From assembly GCF_037975245.1 (NCBI RefSeq), contig NC_092566.1:11795501-11859500 (forward strand): a stretch of 64,000 nt of DNA, in the 5' to 3' direction. The position numbers were made by a program, and so were the translations under genes. Each line of letters starts with the position of its first letter. Position 1 is the stretch's first letter. Under the pieces are notes generated by a model. That model was given only the letters and a program-made list of their open reading frames with translations. It did no database searches and was not told where the DNA came from. Shown here one piece after another: positions 10,128 through 22,192 of the stretch. Origin of the DNA: Apostichopus japonicus. Lineage: Eukaryota; Echinodermata; Holothuroidea; Aspidochirotida; Stichopodidae.

Positions 10128-13063
10128 CAGGGGCGTATCCAGGATTTTCTAACCCGGGGGGCGCGAATTACTATCTAAGCGGAGCGCCACCATCGGTTGG
10201 CGCGCAGCGTACAAGAAAATTTCTGGTTTTGATACCCCCAGATCACCGGAAATGACACTTCTCGAGCTCGAAAATGACCAACCAGATGTACACTTTTGCC
10301 TGAGAACTAAGTATTTCCCAATAGTTTTTTTCCCCCATCCATAACCGTTTTGAAGATTGTCACCAGTCACACATCATGGTCGACCTCATCGCATCTCCTG
10401 TGGATCATTGCTTTTTGTAGGTGATTCTACGTCGCAGCCCACAATACCCGACAGCCCCTCTTTTGAAGGTTTTAAGCCCATTTTCTGTTCAGAATTTCAA
10501 AATTCACATTTCTCGTGATTAAACTCACTTCATAACATGTACCCATAATGTTGCAAAAAATTTCATCTATGGACAACCAATATAGAAAAACCTCCTTGAA
10601 CCCCTAACAGACTGGTTAAAAGTGCACGAGTAGAGGGAAGTATGATGAAGAATGTTGGTCAGGAAATTTTCGAAATTCAGACACAGTTAATTTATTGGTG
10701 TACAAATATTGAAACCTCTTATAACGGCTATTATAAAACTTCGTTGAAATGAAAAAAATACCAGATATTTCCGAAACCGAACACTACACACATAGGTGAA
10801 GGAGGCGGGGGGGGGGGGGCCTTACGAAATATTTCTTTCTGAAAATTCGGGCAATATGCTAAGAATATGGGCACCTACTGAAAGAAAATAAATTGCAATG
10901 ATGTAGCTAAAGGAAATGAATAGTTTAAAAATCATCTCCTTGGTAATTAAAATAAAGTTCTAAGCTTGTCCGACTAATTCGCCATTACTAATGTAAAAGA
11001 GAGTTTTGACGTAATTGGACCCCCATGCTTTTTCTCCATCTACATAGGACAATTCGTTGTTTACATGAGCATGCCGCGGTATACTGCGCAACTTTCACTG
11101 ACCGTATCGGTACATGATGGCAGGCGATGTAATAACCGATGATTGCTTATATGATATTAACATTAACATGCTGAACGCACGACGTGCGCGCGAAAATGTT
11201 GGTTATATTTTTCAAGGCAAGTCGTTACAGCTCCCCAAATCAAATTGGGCTCCTTCGCCTTTGACTACACACATAGACAGTTTTGAGGCTGTTCATCCTG
11301 GAACGCCATTTGCATGCTCACTGTCTTCACTGATATGATGTAATATCTGCTGTTTGCTTTACAAATTCGAACAAGCGCGTAGCGAGGAATTTGCCAAGGG
11401 AGGGGCGAAGCCTGTAGGCAAACTATCTAAGCGGAGCGCCACCATGAGTTGGCGCGAAGCGTCACCATGAGTTGGCGCGAAGCGTACAAGAAAATTTTGG
11501 CCGAAAATGCCTCCCAGATCGCTGGAAATGACACTTCCCAGGCCTTGTTAGTTGCATCTAAGCATTTTCTATTTTGAAATTACTAGCGATATCATAAAAA
11601 ATACGCTCGGAGGGGAGGGGCGCGGTCGTCCCTTCCTGAAATGCGTCATGTTACCATTGGCGGATCCAGGGCCTTTGTTTGGGAGGGGCCAAAGTGGCAT
11701 TAGAGTGATATGGGGGAGGGGTCTAAGGGGAGATTTTCCCCTTTGGAAAATTTTCTATTGCTGAATGCCCTCAGATGCAATTTGGTGCGACAAAAGTGTA
11801 CAATGGTGATGTTAATTTACTTCTAAAAAAAATGTTTCCCAGGTGTAATTTTCTAAAATATTTATAAAAGTTGGGATCATCTTTCTCAAGAAATTTTATT
11901 TCTCATAGGTTATAAATTTCTTACAACCAGCCTGTAACTGCAAAATGGTGTTAAACTGTAAATCCTCATGCTCATACATTTACATAGCTCCCAAATCTTG
12001 AGAAGGCAAATGCTAGTCCATGCCACGAATTGCCGTCCTTTGGGAGGGGTATAAGGGGAGGGGTGTCCCCCTCCCCTTTTGAATTTTTTTGGAATCCTGG
12101 TGATGCCTACATGTAAAATGGTGGCACTTAGAAAGGCTTTTGTCACCCAAAATTTTCTGAGAAATATGCATTTTTTTGTGTGTAACATCAATAAATTGAA
12201 TAGTAGGTGATAATTCATTCTTTCCCGTGGCATGAAAATGTTCGCTGCTCGCCCCAATGAAAAGAAATATAGGCTAATTTGAGGTTCAAATGATGCTGTA
12301 AAGGAGGTTTTATACTCTATTATGCTAAATGCTAAAGAAATGATGGTTGCTAAGTCAAAATTTGATACAAATTTTTTATGTATACTTGACAATTACAATG
12401 CGGATTTTTCGGACGCTTGTGCGGGTCAGCGGGTTTGGGTGTTAGAATGCTGGTCTGATTCCCGCAAATTGCGGGTCAGTTGGGAGCTCTGCATTTAATT
12501 TTAAACCAGAAAACGAAAAGGTTTAGACTAGTCTACCACTGCTATTCCTCTCGATTTTTTTAAATTTCCAATCATATGATTTAGCGGATGTTCGGAAACA
12601 CTTTTTGGCTTACCTTGGGGGGGGGGGGGCATGCCCCCCCCCTTGGATCCGCCAGTGCATGTTACCCGAACACTCGGTCGAGACCAGCCAGTTGGTTTCA
12701 TAGCACAATTGTTTAATTAAGGCGTCCATACACACACACGCGTTATGATAGACCATATCTAGTATATATATATATAGAGATACATAAGTGAGAGAAGAAA
12801 AATGGAAACGTCGAAATTGGAGTTGTCGGTGTAAGGTGAGGCGCACGCCCCTTCCGAAATCCTCGATCCGTAACTGGCTTCCCTGTGTCTATAATAGGGA
12901 TCAGCGCTGTAATGATGTCACTGTTCCTCTTTCTCTTCCCGGTGTCTTGGCCTTTTTCTTTTACTCCCTCCTTTTCTCCTTTTTCCTTTCCCTTCCTTCC
13001 TCCTACTTTTTTCCCCCTTTTTTCTTACCCAGGGGGCGCGCGCGCCCCCTGGATACGCGCATG
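10128..13063. mobile_element. hAT-like element inserted into layer 2b (layer 3)
   Basis: The ends are CAGGGGCGTATCCAGG and, inverted, CATGCGCGTATCCAGG (14 of 16 identical). GCAAC flanks both sides. The second composite copy lacks the segment and reads straight through (CCTCGGAATCAAAGGTTTG, about 57807-57818), so it acts as an empty site. A full 8-bp hAT target duplication is not visible, only 5 bp. No intact gene is inside. It contains an inverted copy of the module shared with 8676-8975 (11110-11265) and a tandem doubling of GTTGGCGCGAAGCGT near 11445-11485. Confidence 0.7.
11655..12657. mobile_element. hAT-type non-autonomous element with perfect 8-bp target duplication (layer 4)
   Basis: It is flanked by CATGTTAC at 11647-11654 and 12658-12665. 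The ends are CATTGGCGGATCCAGGG and, inverted, CACTGGCGGATCCAAGGG. The 1003 bp hold no intact gene. Its interior shares GGGGAGGGGTGTCCCC-type text and a CAGATGCAATTTGGTGC word with the element at 50636-50997, so the two are related. Confidence 0.85.
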
Positions 13064-13499
13064 GCAACGGTTTGAAATCAACAGCAGGTCGTTGGTTAGG
13101 TGCGGCCTTGTCAATCTTTCACTCCTAAAATCTGGCCCATTCATTCAAAAAGGTTGCTCACCCCTGCAATAGGCCTATATCTGAGGCCCTGGGGTCATTC
13201 CTTTACCGACTTGGTGCAATATAATGTGCCCATTTCGAAGTAAATTTATTCACAGATTTTTAGTTGTCATGGGTTCGAACAAATGAGGGGTATTTTATCC
13301 TGAAACATAGGCAAAATGGGGCTGGGGTTCCACTTCGCGACATCATTTGTCAACTTGCACTGGGTTCTAATGTTCATGTCAATTGGAATCACTAATAAAA
13401 GAAATAATCCACCAAAAATGAAGGCCGCATGAACTTTATTGCAGATTTCCTGAGTGACGAATGTCTTTTTCACCCGATATCACGCAACTAGATGGCTGC

Positions 13500-13697
13500 T
13501 ATCAAGCCTGGCAAGTGCCATCTCCAGCGATCTGGCAGGTATTGAAATCTGAAATTTTCTTGGTACGCTGCGCCAACCGATGGTGGCACTCCGCTTAGAT
13601 AGTAATTCGCGCCCCCCGGGTTTGAAAATCCTGGATACGCCCCTGGTTGCTTACGAGGACGTTCAAGCAATAGGTGTGTGTACTAATCTGTATTCAC
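13500..13697 (-). repeat. Inverted diverged copy of the layer-3 left end and its flank
   Basis: Read on the minus strand this repeats 10076-10255: the flank with TATTGCTTGAACGTCCTCG, then AAGCAACCAGGGGCGTATCC and the first 120 bases or so of the layer-3 element. With 10076-10255 it forms arms around a 3.2-kb interior. Confidence 0.75.
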
Positions 13698-14669
13698 ATT
13701 AGATAGTACTTTTGGCTGGAATACTCGAATTGATTAAGTCCCCCCTACATTTCAAATCGGATTGCCGCCCCTGCACTCATGGAATTTTGCATGCAGCCCA
13801 GTATCAATTACACCATTACTATGGGTGCACCCTCCTGTTCCCCATTCATTTCAGCATCACACCAAAAGTATTTATAAGAAAACCTTCTGTTTAGAGCTAC
13901 TTATAAAAGACCATAATTATAGTCTAAATGTGCCTCAGAATGCACGCTTTCACTTCTTAATGTTTCTCTGGGGGAAGATCCCAATACATGGGAGTCAGCT
14001 TCAATAACCCCACAGCAGCACACCCCCTTTAAAAAGTACTTCATTCCCATCTAACCCTCCCATTGAAATTCAGGTCAATAACCGAATCAGTGAAGGGAAT
14101 TTATTAGCACAATCTTGCATTGAAAGCTACTTGTATAGACCTAATTCTTACAATATAAATATGCGTGAGAATCAACCATTTGATGTTTTTAAGTTCAACA
14201 AAAATTTCAGTGGGAAAAAATCAATAGTGGTAATGTATATGATATATATATATATACGATATTGAATAGACTTCTTTGTTTTGGATCAATATGTGATCTG
14301 CTTCTCAGTAGGTTTTCCTCATAAGCCATACTAAGCACAGAACTAGATTTCTCAGAATAATTCATTAATTGACACTTCTGAGTCGTATGGAACTTGATTC
14401 TCATCTTGAATAGAAATACAACATCTCCATTTGAGTCTAAAAAGAGATATGAGATACCTGCATATAACTACCCAAATGTACTATTACGTGTTTGATATTG
14501 TAAATATATATAGGGCCATAGCCAATGGGTGAATGGGAACATTATCTCCTCTACTCCCCTAACTTTTCTCCCAAATGGCATTCATTTTATAACATACACA
14601 CCCTTAAACCCTTCCTCACAAAGGATATCCTTTGAGCTACATGTCTCTCTTATCTGAGAAAAGCACAAG
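13698..14669. other. Spacer downstream of RPS24
   Basis: Apart from a short TA run near 14240-14256, nothing is recognised. Frames are short and have no known motif. Confidence 0.5.
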
Positions 14670-14687
14670 AAAACAAATTCAGATTTC

Positions 14688-14693
14688 TTTATT
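14688..14693 (-). terminator. RPS24 polyadenylation signal AATAAA
   Basis: AATAAA on the minus strand lies 77 bases beyond the TGA, giving the short 3' UTR typical of ribosomal protein genes. Confidence 0.65.
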
Positions 14694-14769
14694 CCATTTA
14701 ATTTTTCTTCTCTGTCAAATTACAACCAACAGAATTACAAACTCAGCTTCATCCTCTGGGAGAGACATC

Positions 14770-14772
14770 TCA
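14770..14772 (-). CDS. RPS24: RPS24 terminal exon: stop codon only
   Basis: The acceptor CCTTTTCTTTGCAG is followed directly by TGA (14772-14770), so this exon adds no amino acid after the C-terminal Lys-Lys. The rest is 3' UTR, with AATAAA about 80 bases downstream. Confidence 0.75.
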   Translation of the reverse strand, partial: 

Positions 14773-17700
14773 CTGCAAAGAAAAGGATCAAAACAACATA
14801 TTATTATAAAGTTATCAGAATATCTTCGATTTAATTAACATTTCAAATTGTTTTTTTACATTTTTTTAACTTTACAAGTAAACAACTCTATAAACAATTT
14901 GTAGAAATATGGTTATTGTGATACAAAATCACTTGTGAAGGTCCACTCAGCTTGCATTAAGAACTTATGTTACACAATTCATGAACGATTCACTACTTTG
15001 TATTGATACTTCTTACTCTACCATAGCATGATTCACACAGGAAATTATACATTTCTCTTGTGCATGTCATGAACCTGGCAGTTCACTTGAATTATTTTGT
15101 GTCTGAGTGATACTCTGACAAACTGAAAAAATAAACTTGAGTGCAAATTACATTTTCATTGTTTTAATTTTTGAGATTTATTCAGAACGCTCTTTAATGC
15201 AGGACTGAGGAATTTCATGCCCATTTGAACCGATATGGAAATGTTTCTGCTATTTAATTATTGTTGCCACTAAGTATCCTTGAACACTTTACCAAGACCA
15301 GTTATGGCTACTGACACAGATATGTACTGAATACTTACACGCACAGAATACTAATACTAAAAGGATAATTTATTTGCCATATTGATGTAAGTACAAGAAA
15401 ACTAAACTGATTGCAGCACTTAAGCAGTGTTGGAAAACCTTTTCAATTTCCCGCTAACACACTTCAAACACCTGCCATTTCACGCCGGTGCATGCCCAGC
15501 GAACACACCAAGAAGGCATAGCGTGTGAGCATGGGGTCAAGGGGTGGAACCCCTTGTTGGGGTCCAGGGAACAAAGGCCCCGATTTCTTTTAGTATATTA
15601 GCGTGTCTGGCGATAACAAAATTCGCAATTGTAGGTATGTATGTAAAGAAAATTATCTTTATAGATTCTAACAGTATTAATTCACATTTCCTTAATTAAT
15701 TTCACAGAAGTTTTGCCTTTGCGGAAGAAAATATAATATGGCGTATAAACACACTATCTTTGTGGAACATTTGGACACCTTTTGACTCTTAATTAAGTGT
15801 GCTCTTTTGTTCAACTCGCTATTGTGTTCAAATTGGCTTAGTAAAAGATTGACCGCGGCAAGAGATGTAACTGTATACCATGGAGGGTGGTTTGGAGACT
15901 GTGCACTCAAGTGTGACTCGTGGCTGTGCTCATTATAGCCGCGGAGAAATCCATCGGTCCGCACTCAGCGGTTAGATTTGCAAGGCTTCCCTAATACTGC
16001 ACTTGCAATACCAACAAGGTGTTTCTTCTCTTTAGGGATGGATCATGCATGTATTATACAAGCTATTGACTTTTGGGGTTAATGTCTTATTTAAGATATG
16101 CATAACACTGAATCTTTAACTCAATTGAATGCAGTTCTTAAGTCTTAACGACTCAGATAGATCTCACTTACCTTCTTGCCAGCTCCCACCTTAGTCTTGG
16201 CTGTACCTCGGACCTTCTTTTGCCTGTTCTTCCTTTCTTTCCTCTGTTTCCTTGATGGCTTTTTCACCTCATAGAGTCCATGCTGAGAAAATAGAAATTC
16301 ATATTAATTGAAACACACTTACAGTACAAGTTGAGGTAACACAAAACTCTGGAAGGCCAATCAAAGGACTTTGAATTAATCAACACTAACACTGTAGTCA
16401 AATAATTGTGTAGCTCAAAATTGCTTTTGACTGCTTAGAAGTATTTATATCATTCTGTGTGTTCATGATGCACAATAACAATGATGCAATACAATACCTG
16501 GTGGTTTGTGTCGTCATGTACACTGTTTCTTTATTATGTCATACTAACTATCTTCTCAACATTAGTCTTAACGTTGTGGGGGATCCCATTAGTCAATTAA
16601 ATCCTGTTCCCAGTATTGACTAGTCCCGATCACAGTGCAATGTGTAAATACCACCGAGAGGGGGAAAACAACCGGTTATAATATTCGTTTCGGTATCTTT
16701 CCCGGGATCCCAGACAAAATAAAAATATCTACATGTTACTATTTGGAATAAAGAAAAGAAAACACGTTATTTTGGGTTTTGAATGAAGGATGGTGTGGGG
16801 TGCTTTTTCCAAGGTTTGTGCTTTTCTTTTTGAAAGTTTATGATAAAAACATAAAGGCCCTTATATAGTGTGTTATTTTGGATGTTTTTCTTTTGATTAC
16901 AGTGCATGTAAGAGTATGTAGTTGAATGAATGACAATGACAGTCTCGTAACTAAGTGCTTTGAACCATAGATGAAATTTTGAGGAAAATCCCGGTAGTAG
17001 TTACGATATTGGGATTCATGTTGCAACACTACCGGTTGTGTGTAATTTGCACTACCGCAAAATGCTAATTAGTCTTGACACTGTTAAGATATATCAGAAA
17101 ATCAATCATGCCCATGTGAGGGATGACTTCACTTGCTTCACACTTAAATTCCTTGGATAAGTGCATGATGCCTAGTTTCATGCAAATGGAGAGAAGAAAA
17201 ATCAACAAATTTTGACATCTATAGGGAATGGGCTTGTGCATTCAATGGAAGTAACTGTGACCTAACAGACTGTTCTTTCTCATTTGGGAGTAAACAATGT
17301 ATTTTGGCTCAGCTTGCTATCTCCTTGGCCACAGGTCAGGTTTTCTTGCTCAGCAAGAGTTCTGTTATGCTAAAATCATCAGAACTTAATCTGTTCCTTT
17401 TATATCAAAATTTGATGTGAACTATAACAGAGACTTTACAGGATTGATGCTGCAGTACATACTGGTTGTATGCATGTTAAAGAATGCTGATATTCATAAC
17501 ATCAGATGAAATATTTCCATTCTGATCTATTCATGCCAATACCTTTCATGGTATGAGGAAACACAGAACAGTAGGTTTTGCCAGGTGCTTGTACCGAACA
17601 AATACTTATGAATATTTAAGTACATCTGTCTTTTGTTAGTTGATCAGTCAATCACCTTCTATACTTACATGCTGAGAAGCCAAGGAAAAAAAATTATCAA

Positions 17701-20028
17701 ATTGTCACTTTGAAATGCAAAATGCATAATGTGTACAGGCATTCCAAGCTAAAGGTTCCCTAAAATGGCAACTTTGTATTTCTAATATACCTTTCCATGT
17801 AACGCCAGTGAAAGCAAACAACAGTATGCAAACATAAATACAAGAACAAAATTATAAAGAGCATAGTTTGGATCGTAGTGTCAATGTGTGTAACTTACTC
17901 TTGCAAGTCTGTATTTTGGCTCGTACTTCTTGGCGTAATCCAGGGTGTCATAGATCAGAGCAAATCCAGTGGTTTTTCCTCCACCAAACTGTGTCTTGAA
18001 GCCAAAGCAGAAAATGACATCTGGGGTTGTCTTGTACATGGTGCCTAGACGTTCCCTGATTTCTGTCTTTGCCACAGTGGCTTTACCTGGATGGTAAACA
18101 TCCACAATCTGTAGATAAACCAGAAACACATAACTGTGTTGGGGTTCCTATGTTTTGTCATAGACTCAACACAAAATATTGCAGAGGTGGGTGATCCAAA
18201 TCTTGAAACTGTTTCACTCAGTTGATACCACATTTTAATCATCTCATTACAAGATTCTATGGGAAAAATTCCATTGTTTTCATTATTAAGCTCCAGCTGC
18301 CACTTATATGCAGTCTACACTAAGTAACAATAGTGTCTATTGTCAGTATCACTGTACCAGATGTCAACTCAAACTGACCTAGCAGTCTTGTTATTTCATG
18401 GTTAGGAACTGATTTTAGGCTGATATCTTATTTGACTTCAATCCTACTGAAACTTTATTTAGCAACATAAAAATGTCAACGGAAGTAAATAATTCAATAC
18501 AATATACCGTTTTGGAGAAATTTCACTTTTAAGTTTTCCACTTTATGTCCCCCTCCCACACATTAACACACATGTTATCTGAACCAAATCAAAGAGACCA
18601 TCACTGGATCATGGGGTACCATTGTACCAAGTATTAACTCAAAGTGACTTACAGTTCTTGAGAATTCATGTTTACATGCTGCTTTTTAGCCAAAATTTAA
18701 TTTGGCACTGTCCCTAATGAATGTCTACCCTAACAAACCAAAATGCCACTGAAAATGTTGACAGTCTACAAACAAATTTACCCCAAATATGAAGTCAACA
18801 TAAGGTATGGTTAAGAAGAAATCACTTTTTTTTAGATTTTTACTTTAAGTCCCACCCACTCATTTATATGCATATGACCTGCACCAAAATCAATAGGGAA
18901 ATCACTGGGTCATGTGGTCATTGTACAAAACATTGACTCAAACAAAAATATTTAAACACACCAACTTGATGACATTTGTTCCTGATGCTTCCAGCATAGG
19001 AACTAGTGTGTTGTGTACTCACCAAGGATGAAACAACATTGAAACTAGACATAAATTTATGAGTTGTCAACAAAAATGTGTGGTTCAGCTACACAATTTA
19101 ACTTACACATGTATGTAGACTATTGTACCAAAATTATCAAACAACCATGAATGTTTTCAAGATGCCGCAACCCCCCCCCCCCACACACATATATTTGACA
19201 CAGTAGAACTGTAAAATGATGCAATTTAAGGAGCAATTTAATTAAACTACAAACAGTTACAACTGTTCTTCAGCAAGCTGCAACCTGGATAATCTTGATG
19301 TGCGTACCATGTATGGATGTCAATCAAGATGCAATTTGCTACTTATCATGTTTCATCAGTTGATCTCACTTAGTTGTACACACTGGTCAAGTATGAACTT
19401 CAGCAAAGATAGTTCTTGTACTTTGTAAGGTGGATCCATATTTCAGGGTTAAGTTCAACCACTTTGTACCTTTTGAGTTTCACTGTTCACAACACCAGAG
19501 CATAGATTCTTTTTCGTCTTTGGCAAGGAATAAAAAATTAAATTTAAACCAGCTTAAAATTATCATTTTGCATTCCTTGAAGGCACCTAACACTTGCAAC
19601 TAATACTGTTGAACCATCTTACAACATCTGAAAGATTGAATTTTCTACAAATGACACCAATTTTGACTATTTATGACTGCAAGTATCATACCTCTTTATT
19701 CTTTGTCTTTATTCTTTGTAAGTAATGTTTCCGCACTCAATCTTCAGAACTGACAGTTAGGTCTAATACTAGAGGCTACTACATCAGCATTTGCAGTAAT
19801 TGGCATAGTACATGTTGATTCAACACTAATTCTATTAAAACATAAAATAAGTATCAATACAATTGAAGATCAAGGGTCAGCTAAGCCAACACTGAAGGAA
19901 GATCTGGCATGGTGATGAAACATCAATGAGTCAAAGTACTTAATTAGTCAATTACTTACCATTTGCCTGCGGTACAACAGGCGATTGGTCATGAACTTCC
20001 TGGTTCGGATGGTAACTGCAGCATCACC
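14770..20028 (-). CDS. RPS24: 40S ribosomal protein S24, spliced gene
   Basis: Four segments join in phase on the minus strand: 20028-19960, 18108-17899, 16282-16172 and the stop exon beginning at 14772. The protein contains [53 protein letters not shown] and a basic C-terminus ending VGAGKK, all characteristic of eukaryotic eS24, a small ribosomal subunit protein. Adding a separate start-codon exon gives 131 residues, close to the 130-133 of vertebrate isoforms. In vertebrates the first exon also carries little more than the ATG; a candidate is at 23081-23083. The frame is intact, so the gene is probably functional. Confidence 0.93.
16172..16282 (-). CDS. RPS24: RPS24 exon coding the basic C-terminus
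   Basis: The acceptor TTTTCTCAG precedes 16282 and the donor GTAAGT follows 16172. It encodes [18 protein letters not shown] and onward to VGAGKK, 37 codons in phase 0. Confidence 0.92.
17899..18108 (-). CDS. RPS24: RPS24 central exon
   Basis: The acceptor TTATCTACAG precedes 18108 and the donor GTAAGT follows 17899. Its 70 codons run from [12 protein letters not shown] to YRLAR. It is the best conserved part, including FGGGKTTGF. Confidence 0.95.
18360..18960. repeat. Diverged relatives of the 303-bp satellite in an RPS24 intron
   Basis: At about 18350-18390, 18530-18660 and 18835-18960 the same order of words recurs in degraded form: a TTTAAGTCCC...CCCAC word, CATTAAT/CATTTAT, ACCAAAATCAATAGGG, a TCATGG/TCATGTGG word and ACC/CATTGTAC. 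Confidence 0.6.
19960..20028 (-). CDS. RPS24: RPS24 N-terminal exon
   Basis: The acceptor CTCTTGCAG precedes 20028 and the donor GTAAGT follows 19960. Its 23 codons end [10 protein letters not shown]. They begin at Gly with no ATG, so the start codon lies in an upstream exon. Confidence 0.92.
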
Positions 20029-20689
20029 CTGCAAGAGAATAATTCAACAAACTGGTTATGAACACTTGGCCAAAAGCTAGCAAAATAAAGGAAATTCCTT
20101 CAATATTAATTTGAGCTGGGTTTTTTACCACTCTCATTCCATTACGGCCATGCCAAACCAACAAAATTGTCTTATTTGTAGTGTTTAGCCCATAATCAGT
20201 TAGAGAATCAGAATAAATCCCATTACAAGTGGAAAAACTGTTTCATCACCATGCAGATCTTAAATAGCACTTTTTTTTATGCAGTGGTGGTACATGAACT
20301 TAACATTGCACTTTTTTCCTTCTTTCAAGACCTTTCAATGAAACATTTATAATCCAGTATTGCGATTTTTAACATTCTAATATAATAGGTTTTATGTTTA
20401 TTCAACAAAATGTGGTACTTGTTCACCAATTCAAAAGGCTTGCTGATCAAGAGACGAAAGCAATTCCATCAAGTCCTCTCAATAATAACAAGAAAACCAA
20501 GAGGTTTTGAGATTCCTTGGCATCTAAATATTACTGTAGGTTCATTGTGTACACTTGGTTCTGACCTTTTATGAATATTAATGTAGCATCAACACAAATG
20601 TTGTTCCTTGCTATCAGCTCAAGTTTGATGAACAAATTGATATTTTAAAGAATTTGCTTTAAGCTTTACCACTCATTAATGTTCATGCC

Positions 20690-20770
20690 CCCTCATTAAT
20701 AGTATTGGGGTAGAATTCCGACTTGCAGCTGGAAGGTTAGGGGTTCGGCTCCTGGCCGGGTCATACTGAA
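20690..20770 (+). repeat. tRNA-like/SINE-like fragment beside the satellite
   Basis: GGGGTTCGGCTCCTGGCCGG resembles a tRNA B box followed by an acceptor-like stem. The fragment is degenerate and is probably a SINE relic. Confidence 0.3.
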
Positions 20771-22138
20771 GATTTGTTGAAAATCACTCTAAGCCCCGCC
20801 CACTCATTAATATTCATGATATTAGCACCAAAATAAATAGGGATCGTCTACTCATGATGGGTAACCTATGTACCAAGAATGAGATCAATCCACCTTGGGA
20901 TTGCTGAGAAAACCTAATTTCAAGCTTTTTTTGCGAAAACAACACTTAGCCCTGCCCCTCATGAATAATAATGAGATTGGACAAACTGTCATCATATTCA
21001 TATAGAGGACTTTCCTCTTGTACCACCAAACCAAGTTCCATGAAAATTGAACTTACGGTTGCGAAGATATTGACATTTGTTGAAAATCACTCTAAGCCCC
21101 GCCCACTCATTAATATTCATGATATTAGCACCAAAATAAATAGGGATCGTCTACTTATGATGGGTAACCTATGTACCAAGAATGAGATCAATCCACCTTG
21201 GGATTGCTGAGAAAACCTAATTTCAAGCTTTTTTGCAAAAAACAACACTTAGCCCCGCCCCTCATGAATAATAATGAGACTGGACAAACTGTCATCATAT
21301 TCATATAGAGGACTTTCCTCTTGTACCACCAAACCAAGTTCCATGAAAATTGAACTTACGGTTGCGAAGATATTGACATTTGTTGAAAATCACTCTAAGC
21401 CCCGCCCACTCATTAATATTCATGATATTAGCACCAAAATAAATAGGGATCGTCTACTCATGATGGGTAACCTATGTACCAAGAGTGAGATCAATCCACC
21501 TTGGGATTGCTGAGAAAACCTAATTTCAAGCTTTTTTGCAAAAAACAACACTTAGCCCCGCCCCTCATGAATAATAATGAGATTGGACAAACTGTCATCA
21601 TATTCATATAGAGGACTTTCCTCTTGTACCACCAAACCAAGTTCCATGAAAATTGAACTTACGGTTGCGAAGATATTGACATTTGTTGAAAATCACTCTA
21701 AGCCCCGCCCACTCATTAATATTCATGATATTAGCACCAAAATAAATAGGGATCGTCTACTCATGATGGGTAACCTATGTACCATGAATGAGATCAATCC
21801 ACCTTGGGATTGCTGAGAAAACCTAATTTCAAGCTTTTTTGCAAAAAACAACACTTAGCCCCGCCCCTCATGAATAATAATGAGATTGGACAAACTGTCA
21901 CCATATTCATATAGAGGACTTTCCTCTTGTACCACCAAACCAAGTTCCATGAAAATTGAACTTACGGTTGCGAAGATATTGACATTTGTTGAAAATCACT
22001 CTAAGCCCCGCCCACTCATTAATATTCATGATATTAGCACCAAAATAAATAGGGATCGTCTACTCATGATGGGTAACCTATGTACCAAGAATGAGATCAA
22101 TCTACCTTGGGATTGCTGAGAAAACCTAATTTCAAGCT
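20771..22138 (+). repeat. 303-bp tandem satellite, about 4.5 units
   Basis: Units start at about 20771, 21074, 21377, 21680 and 21983 and differ by only a few bases. Each has GAAAATCACTCTAAGCCCCG, then AATAGGGATCGTCTACT and TTGTACCACCAAACCAAG. A 79-codon frame is repeated in every unit but has no known motif. The array ends at a CA microsatellite. It lies upstream of the RPS24 N-terminal exon. Confidence 0.95.
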
Positions 22139-22144
22139 TGGCGT

Positions 22145-22192
22145 CACACACACACAGACACACACACACACACATACACACATACACACGCA
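22145..22192. repeat. (CA)n microsatellite
   Basis: CACACA-type run directly after the satellite; a cluster of TTTGCGTCC-like words follows at about 22286-22352. Confidence 0.9.

Larger units (their letters stand above)
9862..13166. mobile_element. Nested hAT-type element (layer 2b), interrupted
   Basis: The left end reads GAGGGGTGGGCAACCT and the right end, read inverted, CAGGGGTGAGCAACCT; this GGGTGGGCAACC...GCGGCCCGC type of end is familiar from hAT/Charlie-like elements. The flanks CTATAGGC and CAATAGGC match at 7 of 8 positions. Without the 2.9-kb insertion at 10128-13063 it would be about 370 bp, the size of the uninterrupted copy at 57547-57907. Confidence 0.7.
7550..13232 (+). mobile_element. 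Composite hAT-type element, copy 1, carrying nested insertions
   Basis: It starts with CATGGGCGTCAATCCAGG and is collinear with the copy at 55358-57976 until CAATATAATGTGCCC. It carries the C-terminal part of a ZMYM/hAT-like transposase and three later insertions inside its tail (8346-9281, 9862-13166, and within the last one 10128-13063, itself hosting 11655-12657). No matching target duplication is visible at the outer ends of this copy. The G/C homopolymer tracts next to the ends are typical of these insertions. The reading frames are broken, so it is not autonomous as it stands. Confidence 0.75.

Noticed and set aside
15538-15556. Short hairpin CAAGGGGT-GGA-ACCCCTTG as a possible ncRNA or terminator
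   Set aside because: This G/C-rich hairpin type is common in decayed hAT-like repeats; no transcript context supports an RNA gene.
20971-22119. Four 79-codon frames with near-identical proteins
   Set aside because: They are the same frame repeated in each 303-bp satellite unit; the period is a multiple of three, so one open frame is copied. No protein motif or splice context supports coding.
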